NCBI GenBank assembly: GCA_028284905.1
Contig: JANQQU010000085.1
Coordinates: 236,599 to 300,598, forward strand
DNA: 64,000 bases
Direction of reading: 5' to 3'
Source of the DNA: Calditrichia bacterium
Lineage (GTDB): Bacteria > Calditrichota > Calditrichia > RBG-13-44-9 > J075
Of the stretch, positions 17,802 to 26,529 are shown one piece after another. The position numbers and the translations under genes are program-made. The number at the start of each line of letters is the position of its first letter. Position 1 is the first letter of the stretch. The notes beneath the pieces were generated by a model. The model saw only the letters and a program-made list of their open reading frames with translations, searched no databases and was not told the origin of the DNA.

Positions 17802-18913
17802 AATACCTGCAGGAATATCGCGATCCGCAATTGGCGCAAGAATATTTGCGGGAAATTCATCGCATCACCACTCGTCCCTGGCGCATCATGGAGGTTTGCG
17901 GGGGGCAGACCCACAGCCTGGTAAAAAATGGCATTATCGAGATGCTGCCGGAGAAGATCACCTTCATTCACGGGCCGGGATGCCCGGTTTGTGTAACGCC
18001 CCGGCATCTCATCGATCTGGCCATTTATCTCTGCGAAACTGCCGGTGTAACGCTCTGCTCTTACGGCGATATGCTCCGGGTGCCGGGCGGCGAGAAAAGC
18101 CTCTTGTCTGCTAAGGCTGCTGGCGCAGACGTGCGGATCGTTTACTCCCCGCTGGAAGCGGTAAAATTTGCCGCGGAACATCCGGAAAAAGAAGTGGTTT
18201 TCTTCGCCGTCGGTTTTGAGACGACTGCACCGGCCAATGCTTTATCCGTGGTACATGCCGCCCGGCAAAAACTGGAGAATTATGCTATCCTTTCTTCCCA
18301 TGTGTTGGTGCCCCCGGCGCTGGCAGCAATTTTACAGGATGAAGAATGCTGCATCGACGGCATTCTCGCTGCCGGGCATGTCTGCACGGTGATGGGCTTC
18401 GAAGAATACTTTCCACTGGCAGCAGCATATCAGGTGCCGATCGTTGTTACCGGATTCGAACCGCTGGACCTCTTGCAGGGGATTTTAATGACCGTTCGTC
18501 AGCTGGAACGCGGACAGGCAATTGTCGAAAATCAGTATGCCCGGGTGGTGCAGAAAAGTGGGAATATCGCCGCCCGGCAGGCGATTGCGGATGTTTTTAA
18601 GATCAGCGATCGCCAATGGAGAGGCATCGGTTGTATTCCGGAGAGCGGGCTGGAATTGAAAGAGGCTTATGCAACTTATGATGCACGGAAGAAATATCCG
18701 GTACAGATGCCGGAGGTCAACGAAGGCGATACCTGCATCGCAGGAGAAATTATGAAGGGTCTAAAAAAGCCTTTCGATTGTCCCAATTTTGGCCGCAATT
18801 GTAAGCCGGAAACGCCGCTCGGTGCGGCGATGGTTTCCTCCGAAGGCACTTGCGCAGCCTACTATCACTTCCATGGAGACGCTCATTTTTCAAGCGAAGA
18901 AAGGAGCGCGTGA
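17798..18913 (+). CDS. hypD: Hydrogenase iron-cofactor assembly protein HypD
   Basis: A 371-residue Fe-S protein on which the Fe(CN)2CO group is built. Conserved motifs are present: EVCGGQTHSL (Cys34), GPGCPVCVTP (59-68), GFETTAPA, and a C-terminal cluster region with CPNFGRNCKPETPLG and SSEGTCAAYYHF providing the 4Fe-4S cysteines. It overlaps hypC by ATGA, and its last base is the first base of the hypE start codon. Confidence 0.96.
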   Translation: MKYLQEYRDPQLAQEYLREIHRITTRPWRIMEVCGGQTHSLVKNGIIEMLPEKITFIHGPGCPVCVTPRHLIDLAIYLCETAGVTLCSYGDMLRVPGGEKSLLSAKAAGADVRIVYSPLEAVKFAAEHPEKEVVFFAVGFETTAPANALSVVHAARQKLENYAILSSHVLVPPALAAILQDEECCIDGILAAGHVCTVMGFEEYFPLAAAYQVPIVVTGFEPLDLLQGILMTVRQLERGQAIVENQYARVVQKSGNIAARQAIADVFKISDRQWRGIGCIPESGLELKEAYATYDARKKYPVQMPEVNEGDTCIAGEIMKGLKKPFDCPNFGRNCKPETPLGAAMVSSEGTCAAYYHFHGDAHFSSEERSA

Positions 18914-19971
18914 TGGCTACAACCAATGGTAAAGTTCAGTTACATTGCCCAGTACCGAAGCCGGAGACAGAGATCATTACGCTTGGCCACGGCAGCGGCG
19001 GTATATTGACCAATCAACTGCTGGATAGCGGGGTTTTTTCTCTCTTTCAAAATCAATACCTCGATGAGCGGCATGATGGTAGCGTATTGAGATTGAACGG
19101 AAAAATCGCCTTTACCACCGATAGCTTTGTTATATCCCCAATCTTTTTCCCCGGAGGGAATATTGGTGAACTGGCCGTTTATGGCACCGTCAATGATTTG
19201 GCGATGTGCGGCGCTACTCCGGAATTCCTTTCCCTGGGATTGATTCTGGAAGAAGGATTAACAATGGATGATTTCCGGAAAATTCTCACCGCGATAAAAG
19301 CCGCTGCAGATCTTGTCGGCGTGGAGATCGTCACTGGCGATACCAAGGTTGTGGAGCGGGGGAAAGGGGATCAAATTTTTATCAATACCACCGGGATTGG
19401 TCATCTGCATCCGCAGGCGAATATTTCCGCCTGCCGCATTCGACCCGGGGATAAAATAATCGTCAATGGCGAAATAGCCAGCCATGGTATCGCAATTATG
19501 TCGGTTCGGGAAGGGTTGGCCTTTGAGAGCGATATCCGCAGCGATACCGCGCCGTTGCATCAGCCGGTGTTGGCTTTGCTGGATGCTTTTGGAGAAAATA
19601 TCCATTGTTTGCGGGATGCCACTCGTGGTGGCGTTGCGACAGTGCTAAATGAAATTACCCGGCAATGCCCGCTGGGGATCGATATCCGGGAAACGGATAT
19701 TCCGGTGCAAGCTTCTGTCGCCGGTGCTTGCGAGATTCTCGGGCTGGATCCGCTCTACGTCGCCAACGAAGGGAAATTCTTATCCTTCGTTGCAGCTGAA
19801 GTTGCCGGGGAAGCATTGGCTTTGCTGGCTTCTATCCCGGGGAATTCCCAGGCCAGCATCATTGGAGAGGTTGTGGCTACGCATCCCGGGCAAGTCATCG
19901 CCACCAGTATTATCGGTGGGCGGCGAATGGTAGGTATGCTGCCGGGAGAACAGTTGCCGCGCATCTGCTAA
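18913..19971 (+). CDS. hypE: Hydrogenase maturation dehydratase HypE
   Basis: A 352-residue member of the AIR synthase/PurM family that dehydrates the carbamoylated C-terminal cysteine to thiocyanate. Visible are LGHGSGG near the N-terminus, FTTDSFVISPIFFPGGNIG, the ATP-binding GDTKVVERGKGD region, RDATRGGVATVLNE and the essential C-terminal end PRIC. The start ATG 18913 overlaps the hypD TGA by one base; the longer upstream reading lies wholly inside hypD. It is the last gene of the hyp operon. Confidence 0.95.
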   Translation: MATTNGKVQLHCPVPKPETEIITLGHGSGGILTNQLLDSGVFSLFQNQYLDERHDGSVLRLNGKIAFTTDSFVISPIFFPGGNIGELAVYGTVNDLAMCGATPEFLSLGLILEEGLTMDDFRKILTAIKAAADLVGVEIVTGDTKVVERGKGDQIFINTTGIGHLHPQANISACRIRPGDKIIVNGEIASHGIAIMSVREGLAFESDIRSDTAPLHQPVLALLDAFGENIHCLRDATRGGVATVLNEITRQCPLGIDIRETDIPVQASVAGACEILGLDPLYVANEGKFLSFVAAEVAGEALALLASIPGNSQASIIGEVVATHPGQVIATSIIGGRRMVGMLPGEQLPRIC

Positions 19972-19985
19972 ATCCTCAATAAAAG

Positions 19986-20014
19986 AACGCCTCCACAGAA
20001 ACGGTGGAGGCGTT
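19986..20014 (-). terminator. Intrinsic terminator of xylA
   Basis: A perfect 11-bp stem (AACGCCTCCAC paired with GTGGAGGCGTT) around a 7-base loop. On the minus strand it is followed by TCTTTTATT, a T-rich tail, and it sits 30 bases past the xylA stop. On the plus strand there is no T-run after the hairpin, but it could also slow transcription from hypE. Confidence 0.75.
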
Positions 20015-20043
20015 GAATACTGAAAACTAGTCGACTATTATCA

Positions 20044-21354
20044 TTAAATATACTGATTAAGGATATTCTCCAGTAATTCCTGCCGGGCGCTTTTGCGCGT
20101 TGGTTCACCGTTCTCGGCGATCCAGGCAGTGGCTTTCTCCAGGGAGAAATTACCAGCCATAATATCTTTACCGATACCGGATTGATAGCTGGCATAACGC
20201 TCGCTGATGAATCTGGAAAAAACGCCATCATCGATGATTTTCTGTGCGGCCAGCAGTCCGCGGGCAAAAGCATCCATGCCGCCGATGTGGGCATAAAAAA
20301 GATCAATATCATCGATAGAAGTGCGGCGCGGTTTTGCATCGAAATTCAGGCCGCCACTGCCAAGGCCGCCCTGCTCGAGGATCACCAGCATCGCTAAAGT
20401 AGTGTCGTAAAGGTTTGTCGGAAACTGATCAGTATCCCAGCCAAGCAAGGTGTCGCCACGATTTGCGTCCACACTACCCAGCTTACCAGCCGTTGCGGAA
20501 ACCGCCAGCTCATGCTGAAAGGTATGTCCAGCAAGGGTCGCATGATTCGCCTCGATATTCAGCTTGAAATGATCAAGCAAGTCATATTCACGGAGAAAAG
20601 AAAGTGTGGTCGCCGCATCGGTGTCATACTGATGAGTGGTCGGCTCTTTCGGCTTCGGCTCAATGAGAAATTGCCCTTCGAATCCGATTTTCTTTTTATA
20701 ATCCACTGCCATGTGCAGGAAGCGGGCGAACTGCGTCTGTTCGTGTTTCATATCGGTGTTTAGCAAGGTTTCATAACCTTCCCGGCCGCCCCAGAATACA
20801 TAGTTCTCGCCGCCCAGGACATGGGTGGCATCAATCGCCGCTTTTACCTGGGCTGCGGCGTAGGCAAAGACATGGGCATTGGGATTGGTGCCGGCGCCCT
20901 GGGCATAGCGGGGATGGCTGAAAAGATTTGCGGTTCCCCAGAGTAACTTTACCCCGCTGGATTGCTGCAGATCTTTCGCCATGTTGATAATAATTTCAAA
21001 ATTTTTCTGAGTCTCAGCAAAAGTGCTCCCCTCCGGGGAAATGTCCCGGTCATGAAAGCAATAATAATCGACATCTAGCTTTTCGAAAAATTCGAAGGCG
21101 GCTGCCAGGGTATGCTTGGCACGATCCAGCGGGTCGCTGCTATGATGCCAGGAGTGGGCGAACGTCGGTAGACCAAAGATATCCTGCCCTCCTCCCATAA
21201 AAGTATGCCAGTAGGCGATGGAAAAACGCAGGTGATCGCGCATGGTTTTCCCGGCCACTGTCTGTTCCGGATTATAATATTTGAACGCCAGGGGATTTTT
21301 CGAATCCTTACCTTCATACTTGATTTTCGCGGTTACTTCCGGGAAATAGCTCAT
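20044..21354 (-). CDS. xylA: Xylose isomerase
   Basis: A 436-residue enzyme interconverting D-xylose and D-xylulose in the cytoplasm. The length fits the longer class II family. Visible signatures are FCFHDRD-like [12 protein letters not shown] (catalytic His), [17 protein letters not shown] (metal-binding Glu and Lys), [12 protein letters not shown] (metal ligands) and DTDQFPTN. The ATG has GGAGG 4 bases upstream. No xylulokinase gene is seen next to it, which is unusual for a xylose operon. A terminator follows directly. It opens the xylan/xylose locus that extends to 36 kb. Confidence 0.96.
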   Translation of the reverse strand: MSYFPEVTAKIKYEGKDSKNPLAFKYYNPEQTVAGKTMRDHLRFSIAYWHTFMGGGQDIFGLPTFAHSWHHSSDPLDRAKHTLAAAFEFFEKLDVDYYCFHDRDISPEGSTFAETQKNFEIIINMAKDLQQSSGVKLLWGTANLFSHPRYAQGAGTNPNAHVFAYAAAQVKAAIDATHVLGGENYVFWGGREGYETLLNTDMKHEQTQFARFLHMAVDYKKKIGFEGQFLIEPKPKEPTTHQYDTDAATTLSFLREYDLLDHFKLNIEANHATLAGHTFQHELAVSATAGKLGSVDANRGDTLLGWDTDQFPTNLYDTTLAMLVILEQGGLGSGGLNFDAKPRRTSIDDIDLFYAHIGGMDAFARGLLAAQKIIDDGVFSRFISERYASYQSGIGKDIMAGNFSLEKATAWIAENGEPTRKSARQELLENILNQYI

Positions 21355-21443
21355 AATGCCTCCGTTGCTTCGATAGTTATTTGTTGAATATTTTTATATT
21401 TTTTTATGTCTCATTTAATACTCTGAAATTACTGCCTTTACCT

Positions 21444-21583
21444 CCATTCATCCTGAGCTTGTCGAAGGATGAAAAGTCGCTTTAATGTTAATGTGATAAG
21501 TAAAATAAAAGGGTTATGATATTCAGATGCATTTATATCGTCCATGCCAATGATTCACCCTTTGAGAGGCTCAGGATGAATGG
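21444..21583. repeat. Palindromic repeat with perfect 15-bp terminal inverted repeats
   Basis: The left end CCATTCATCCTGAGC (21444-21458) is exactly complementary to GCTCAGGATGAATGG (21569-21583), with a 110-base interior. The left arm continues TTGTCGAAGGATGAA, itself partly folding back on the arm. This type of sequence is a known dispersed intergenic repeat in diverse bacteria. It lies in the 291-base gap between the GH26 gene stop and the xylA start; no gene is visible there. Confidence 0.65.
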
Positions 21584-21645
21584 GAATAGATATTTTATTT
21601 GAGCAAAAACTTTTGCACAAAAATATGATCGATCTTAAAATTTCC

Positions 21646-23688
21646 TTAGCGAATCAATAGTGCTTTTGTTGTTTTTACGTGATTCTCTACAGCGAGGTGG
21701 ATAAAATATAAACCGCTGGAAAGCTGCCGGGCATCCCAGTTTAGCTGGTAGCTGCCAACTGGCTGATATTGGTTGACCGCTTGATGCACCCGTTCGCCCA
21801 ATACATTGTAAATCGACAAATTCACCAGTCCAGCGCTATGTAGCTCATAAGACAATGTTGTCGTCGGGTTAAAGGGATTGGGGTAGGGGGGATGCAATGT
21901 AAATCGTTCCGGCACCGCATACGTCTGGGGGGAAACAATACCAACTGCGTTGCCAAGATCGATGACGGAAACGCTGTCAATCCATATTTCGCTTAAGCCG
22001 GAAGTGCCGAGCATAAACGTCAGGTAAACGGTATCATCTTCATCGACAATAACAGTGGTGTCCTTAAATGACTGTACTTGCGGCGTCAAATTAACGTTTT
22101 TGGTAGCATACCCAAAGTAAGGACTGTGCGTCTGTTGCAACCAGGTTTCCATGACAGTATTGCTGTTCGAGCGCGCCTGATAACTGATGGCGTAACGATG
22201 CCCCGCCTTAATTTCCAGGAACTGCTGTAGTTGCAAATGCCAGTTCGTGCCGGAGTTCTGGGAAATGGTGACAAGGGCGCTGTTCGGCCCGGACATCAAT
22301 GCGCTGCTATCAATTTCCAGCGTGCCGGATACATTGGTGACGTAATGATTGAGATTCCAGAAATCCAGGCCGAGATCAAAATTACCGTTGGTGATAATAT
22401 CATTTGTATCGGCGGGCAAAGCTGGTAATGAAAAAGATGCCGGATCGGAAGCGATACCGGTATTGCCTGCACGGTCTACAGCGGTAATGCTTATTTCTAC
22501 GGAATCGAAAGGATTGCCATTAAACATACGATAGCTGGTTAATGCGGTATAGTCGAGCAATTCTCCATAGTTGTAGATCATATAGCGGGAGATGCCGGAG
22601 GTGTCCGCAGCCACATCCCAGTTCAAGGTGGCCGGATAAGCGGAATTGTCATAAGCAACGTTTTCTACTTTACCGGGCGGTATGTCCTCTGCATAACCTA
22701 ACGCGCTGCGGAAAGCCTTTTCTGAACCGGTGTGAAAGTAAAGCGAATCATCTATTTCATCATCAAATAACTGGCGGACAAGCGGATTCGCTTCCAGGCG
22801 GGCATCTCCCCAATTACTCCATTGTGGATAAAGCGCCCAATCCCAGTTAATGTATCCGGTCATTTTAATACCGGGCTGAGTGGCGATCAGATCGAAAAAG
22901 GGGGCAAACCAGGTATCCCAACTGGATTGTCCATTTAAGACACCAACGTATTTGGGCGTGGATTCGCCAATCAATACCGGTTTCTGATGCTGGGCTGCGC
23001 TCTGCAAAAACTGCATCGTCGCGCTGTGGTCGATCTGATAAACTTCGAAAATATTGATTGCCCACCAATCGACGTATGCATCCCCGGGATAGTAATCGAG
23101 ATAGTTCAACGGTTGGGTAACATCCGGAACGAAATTCCAAACGGTGGCTATTTCATGATCCCGTTCGCGTATTTTTTCGGTTAGGTAAATGAAGGCGGCT
23201 TTGTAGCTGGCCGGTTGATAGCCATTCCAGGAGAGACCATTAAATTCGTAACCGATGCGCAGGTATACTGGTAATCCCAGCTCCTCGATGCCGTCCAGCA
23301 GATTCGCAATATCATCATCCAGCTCGCCATTGGCGATGTCATCAGTCGCGCCGACCAGCTCCAGGCCGAACTGGATAACGATCATTGTATCCTGGTATTG
23401 CAAGAGGTCTGCTTTTAGCAGGCGGGGCCAGTTGTTGCCGATATCCCGTAATGCTTCGTAATACATATACGCTATCGGTTTTTCCGACGGATTCATTACA
23501 TCCCAATAGTTGTCAAAGGCATCCTTTCCGGCAACGCCGCGCTGCCCGGGATCCTGGCCGGCACCGTGGAGGATGTAATCAACCGGTTCCAACATTTGCT
23601 GGTAGTTGGCCCGCGGTTGATATGATTGTGAAAAAACAGGAAAAACAGATATGAATACTAACGAGGCGATACAGAAGAACTTCAACAT
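21646..23688 (-). CDS. Secreted GH26-like glycoside hydrolase with C-terminal sorting domain
   Basis: A 680-residue protein: signal peptide (1-21), catalytic TIM barrel (about 30-315), fibronectin-type region (about 335-425), carbohydrate-binding-like beta-sandwich (about 430-585) and a C-terminal sorting domain (about 600-680) starting YPNPFNPTTTLSYEL. The barrel has RIGYEFNG (Glu148, proposed acid/base) and LIGES (Glu242, proposed nucleophile), spaced as in GH26. GH26 includes beta-mannanases and beta-1,3-xylanases; the surrounding xylose genes favour the latter, but this is inference. It lies 14 bases downstream of the LacI-type regulator, so the two are probably one transcript. Confidence 0.75.
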   Translation of the reverse strand: MLKFFCIASLVFISVFPVFSQSYQPRANYQQMLEPVDYILHGAGQDPGQRGVAGKDAFDNYWDVMNPSEKPIAYMYYEALRDIGNNWPRLLKADLLQYQDTMIVIQFGLELVGATDDIANGELDDDIANLLDGIEELGLPVYLRIGYEFNGLSWNGYQPASYKAAFIYLTEKIRERDHEIATVWNFVPDVTQPLNYLDYYPGDAYVDWWAINIFEVYQIDHSATMQFLQSAAQHQKPVLIGESTPKYVGVLNGQSSWDTWFAPFFDLIATQPGIKMTGYINWDWALYPQWSNWGDARLEANPLVRQLFDDEIDDSLYFHTGSEKAFRSALGYAEDIPPGKVENVAYDNSAYPATLNWDVAADTSGISRYMIYNYGELLDYTALTSYRMFNGNPFDSVEISITAVDRAGNTGIASDPASFSLPALPADTNDIITNGNFDLGLDFWNLNHYVTNVSGTLEIDSSALMSGPNSALVTISQNSGTNWHLQLQQFLEIKAGHRYAISYQARSNSNTVMETWLQQTHSPYFGYATKNVNLTPQVQSFKDTTVIVDEDDTVYLTFMLGTSGLSEIWIDSVSVIDLGNAVGIVSPQTYAVPERFTLHPPYPNPFNPTTTLSYELHSAGLVNLSIYNVLGERVHQAVNQYQPVGSYQLNWDARQLSSGLYFIHLAVENHVKTTKALLIR

Positions 23689-23702
23689 AAAAATTCGTTT
23701 AC

Positions 23703-24737
23703 CTATCCGGTTTTTAAGGCCTGGGTAGACTCCCGAACGGTGATTTCCGCGCTGAGGGTAATATTGCGTATCGGCAGAATTTGATCGGATTCGATATTCT
23801 CGATGAGAATTTCCGCCGCCTTTTGCCCCAGCTCGCGTTTTGGGGGAGAGATCGTTGTTAATGGCACTACCCCAAACTCACCCAGTTCGATATTGTCATA
23901 TCCGACAATGGAAACTTGTTCAGGCACTTTGATTTTTAATTTTCGCAATGCGGAAATCAGGCCAAGCGCAATCTGATCGTTGAAGCAGACAACGGAGAGG
24001 GGGAAATCCGCAGCGGTTTTATCTTTAAAGTACTCGAGGCCGGTATTAAACCCATGTTGAAAGCGACCACCGGCCGGAATGATCAGGGATTCATCAAAAA
24101 CGAGATGACTTTCACTAAAGGCCATTTTGAAACCATCAATACGTTCCAGGGCATGCGGCGCATTGAGGGGACCGGCAAAATGAATAATGCGACTATGGCC
24201 GGATTGAATAAGATATCGGACCAGATCCTTGGTCACCTGGGTATTATCGATACTGACCACGTTGGCGCGAATACCCGGCACTTCTTCCAGGAGCACGAAT
24301 GGGAAATTGAGCAGTTTGAGGCGGAATAGATGGTCGATCTCTGCATCACCATCAAGCACTGGAGCGATAATTGCGCCATTGATATCCTTGGTGGTAAAAA
24401 GATTGGTTATCTGCTCTTCCTGTTCATGATCATTTTCGGAAGTGGTGATGAAAAGTGTATAGCCATGGCTTTTTGCGTACTCCTTCACACCTTCGGCAAC
24501 TTCGGTGTAAAAAGGATTGTCCAGCTGTTTAATAATCAAGCCGATACTGCGTCGATCATTATTAAGCTTCAGGTTTTGTGCTCTCCCCTGGGGACGAAAA
24601 TTGAGGGTGCGAATGGCATCGGTTACTTTTTCCCGAGTACTTGGTTTTACGCTACTTTTCCCGTTAATGACCGCGGATACGGTACCAACGGAAACGCCTG
24701 CTTCCCGGGCAACATCAGATATCGAAACTTTTTTCAT
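23703..24737 (-). CDS. LacI-family transcriptional regulator
   Basis: A 344-residue repressor/activator. The helix-turn-helix is at the N-terminus (MKKVSISDVAREAGVSVGTV), followed by the hinge helix (RPQGRAQNLKLN) and a periplasmic-binding-protein-like sugar domain (IGLIIKQLDNPFYTEVAEG, VVCFNDQIALG, SIVGYDN). The real start is ATG 24737; an in-frame TTG 18 bases upstream is unlikely. It likely controls the surrounding xylan genes. No clear palindrome is visible just upstream of its own gene. Its effector is probably a xylo-sugar. Confidence 0.93.
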   Translation of the reverse strand: MKKVSISDVAREAGVSVGTVSAVINGKSSVKPSTREKVTDAIRTLNFRPQGRAQNLKLNNDRRSIGLIIKQLDNPFYTEVAEGVKEYAKSHGYTLFITTSENDHEQEEQITNLFTTKDINGAIIAPVLDGDAEIDHLFRLKLLNFPFVLLEEVPGIRANVVSIDNTQVTKDLVRYLIQSGHSRIIHFAGPLNAPHALERIDGFKMAFSESHLVFDESLIIPAGGRFQHGFNTGLEYFKDKTAADFPLSVVCFNDQIALGLISALRKLKIKVPEQVSIVGYDNIELGEFGVVPLTTISPPKRELGQKAAEILIENIESDQILPIRNITLSAEITVRESTQALKTG

Positions 24738-24910
24738 TCTGTCTTTTGCTTTCAAAATATGACCTGCTTGTGTCTGTCTATTTTCAGTTTATTCCCTGTA
24801 ATATAACTAAAAATAAAGACGAATGAATGCGAGTAACCAATTTTTAATTAATTCTCTTGAGAATCCGGTTCTGTTTTGGATGTTTCTGACCGGTCAATGT
24901 GTTCTTTCTT

Positions 24911-25032
24911 TGAATGTCCAATATCCAATCGAAAATATTCAATATCGAAGGAAAAGCGTAAAAAAGTATACCAGCATATAGAAAAGTATTTACTTCGACA
25001 TTGAACATTGGGTGTTGGACATTGGATATTCC
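24911..25032. repeat. Imperfect 40-bp inverted repeat element
   Basis: The left arm 24911-24950 (TGAATGTCCAATATCCAATC...) matches the reverse complement of the right arm 24993-25032 at roughly 70 percent of positions by eye. The arms are built of short degenerate words such as AATRTCCAA and ATTCAATRTCGAAG, and the spacer is about 42 bases. Sequences of this type recur in intergenic DNA of many genomes. It occupies the roughly 350-base gap between the LacI gene and the symporter. The small reading frame across it is not a gene. Confidence 0.5.
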
Positions 25033-25083
25033 ATTTCCTTTTTTTCAATCTATCATCTGCATTCTGAATACAAAGTCAAATCG

Positions 25084-26460
25084 TTATACGGGCACTTTCG
25101 CTTCATTACTCTGGCGGCGATCCAGCTCTGCGCGAATCGTATTGTAAAACTCCTTGTTGAGTTTATAACGGGGAATAATTGCCAGCAGCAGTAAATGCCC
25201 TATTGCCGGGACTAATGAGAAGATAATCAGAATACCGGTGATTGTTTCCGGGGTTTGAGTTGCTGCTTCTCCCTGGTAGCCGTAATAAGCGAGCAGATAA
25301 CCAAGAATCGCACCACCGACAGCCATACCAAGTTTAAGCGTAAACAAGGCGCCCGAGAAAACCAACCCGGTAATTCGACGGTCAGTTTTATATTCGCCGT
25401 AATCGACGGTATCTGCCATCATTGCCCAGAGGATTGGCGAGGTCATTTGCCCGAAAAAGTTTACCAGGCCAAAAACGACAAAAATGAGCACCAGCTGACT
25501 GTTGCTAATAAAAAAGAGTGCGATGGAAAATATGGCAATAATAAGATGCAGAAGCATGTAGGCCTGCACTTTTGAAATTCGTTTGGTTAACGGGCTGGCA
25601 AAAGAGGCACCGACCATTGCAGACACCATTCCCACGGTTAGAAACCAGCTGGTTAAATCTTCCCGGCCGACAAACCATTTCAAATAATAAATTGCTGCAC
25701 CACCGCGAATGACCAGGGGGATTAACAACACAAAATTTAAAACAGCAATCACACGCCATTGATCATTGCTGAGCAAAACTCTCATATCTTCCCAAAATGT
25801 GGTGGTCTTTTCCACAGCCTGGACGACGCGTTCTTCGGTGAGGAAAAACGATATGACAAACATGACGATCGCGAGCAGGCTGAACACGCCCATCGCCATT
25901 TGAAACCCTTTTTGCTCGTTGCCATTACCGAACCATTCGACCATACCCAGCATCGTAGCTGCCACCAATACGCCACCAGCGGTCGCCAGAAAAAAGCGAT
26001 AACTGTTTAGGGAAACCCGCTCTTCCGTATCTCCGGTAATGACTCCGCCCAGTGCACAATAGGGAATATTAATTGCGGTATAAATAACCATCAAAAGTGT
26101 ATAGGTGACATAGGCGTAGAACAATTTGCCATCAGCGGTGTAATCGGGCGTTGTAAAGGTTAAGACGGCAATCACCGCATACGGGACACAGAGCCAAAGC
26201 AGGTACGGACGAAATTTTCCCCAACGGGTATTTGTTCGGTCGGTAATCGCGCCCATTACCGGATCGGTAATCGCATCGATAACGCGGACGACTAAAAATA
26301 AAGTACCCATCGCTGCTGCACTGATGCCAAATACATCTGTATAAAAAAACGCCATGAACATCATTACCGTTTGAAAAACGATATTGCTGGCCGTATCTCC
26401 CAGTCCGTATCCAATTTTCTCTAATACACTGATTCGCACGCTGCTGCTTGTCTCATTCAT
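25084..26460 (-). CDS. Sugar:cation symporter of the GPH family (MelB/XynP-like)
   Basis: A 458-residue inner-membrane transporter with 12 hydrophobic helices. Family motifs are EKIGYGLGDTASN near the N-terminus, VVRVIDAITDPVMGAITDRTNTRWGKFRPYLLW (helix 2-3 loop) and YCALGGVITGD. It probably imports xylose, xylobiose or other xylo-oligosaccharides together with a cation, given the GH43 gene 69 bases upstream and xylA downstream. It belongs to the minus-strand xylan operon. Confidence 0.9.
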   Translation of the reverse strand: MNETSSSVRISVLEKIGYGLGDTASNIVFQTVMMFMAFFYTDVFGISAAAMGTLFLVVRVIDAITDPVMGAITDRTNTRWGKFRPYLLWLCVPYAVIAVLTFTTPDYTADGKLFYAYVTYTLLMVIYTAINIPYCALGGVITGDTEERVSLNSYRFFLATAGGVLVAATMLGMVEWFGNGNEQKGFQMAMGVFSLLAIVMFVISFFLTEERVVQAVEKTTTFWEDMRVLLSNDQWRVIAVLNFVLLIPLVIRGGAAIYYLKWFVGREDLTSWFLTVGMVSAMVGASFASPLTKRISKVQAYMLLHLIIAIFSIALFFISNSQLVLIFVVFGLVNFFGQMTSPILWAMMADTVDYGEYKTDRRITGLVFSGALFTLKLGMAVGGAILGYLLAYYGYQGEAATQTPETITGILIIFSLVPAIGHLLLLAIIPRYKLNKEFYNTIRAELDRRQSNEAKVPV

Positions 26461-26529
26461 TTTGCCGCTGCTCCTTCTCCTCGATGACGTATTGCGCCCA
26501 TAACAGATTCTGAAATAGTTTGAATTAGT

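Noticed and set aside
24848..25048. Small protein gene on the minus strand
   Set aside because: It is a translation of the inverted repeat element and has no ribosome site or family match.
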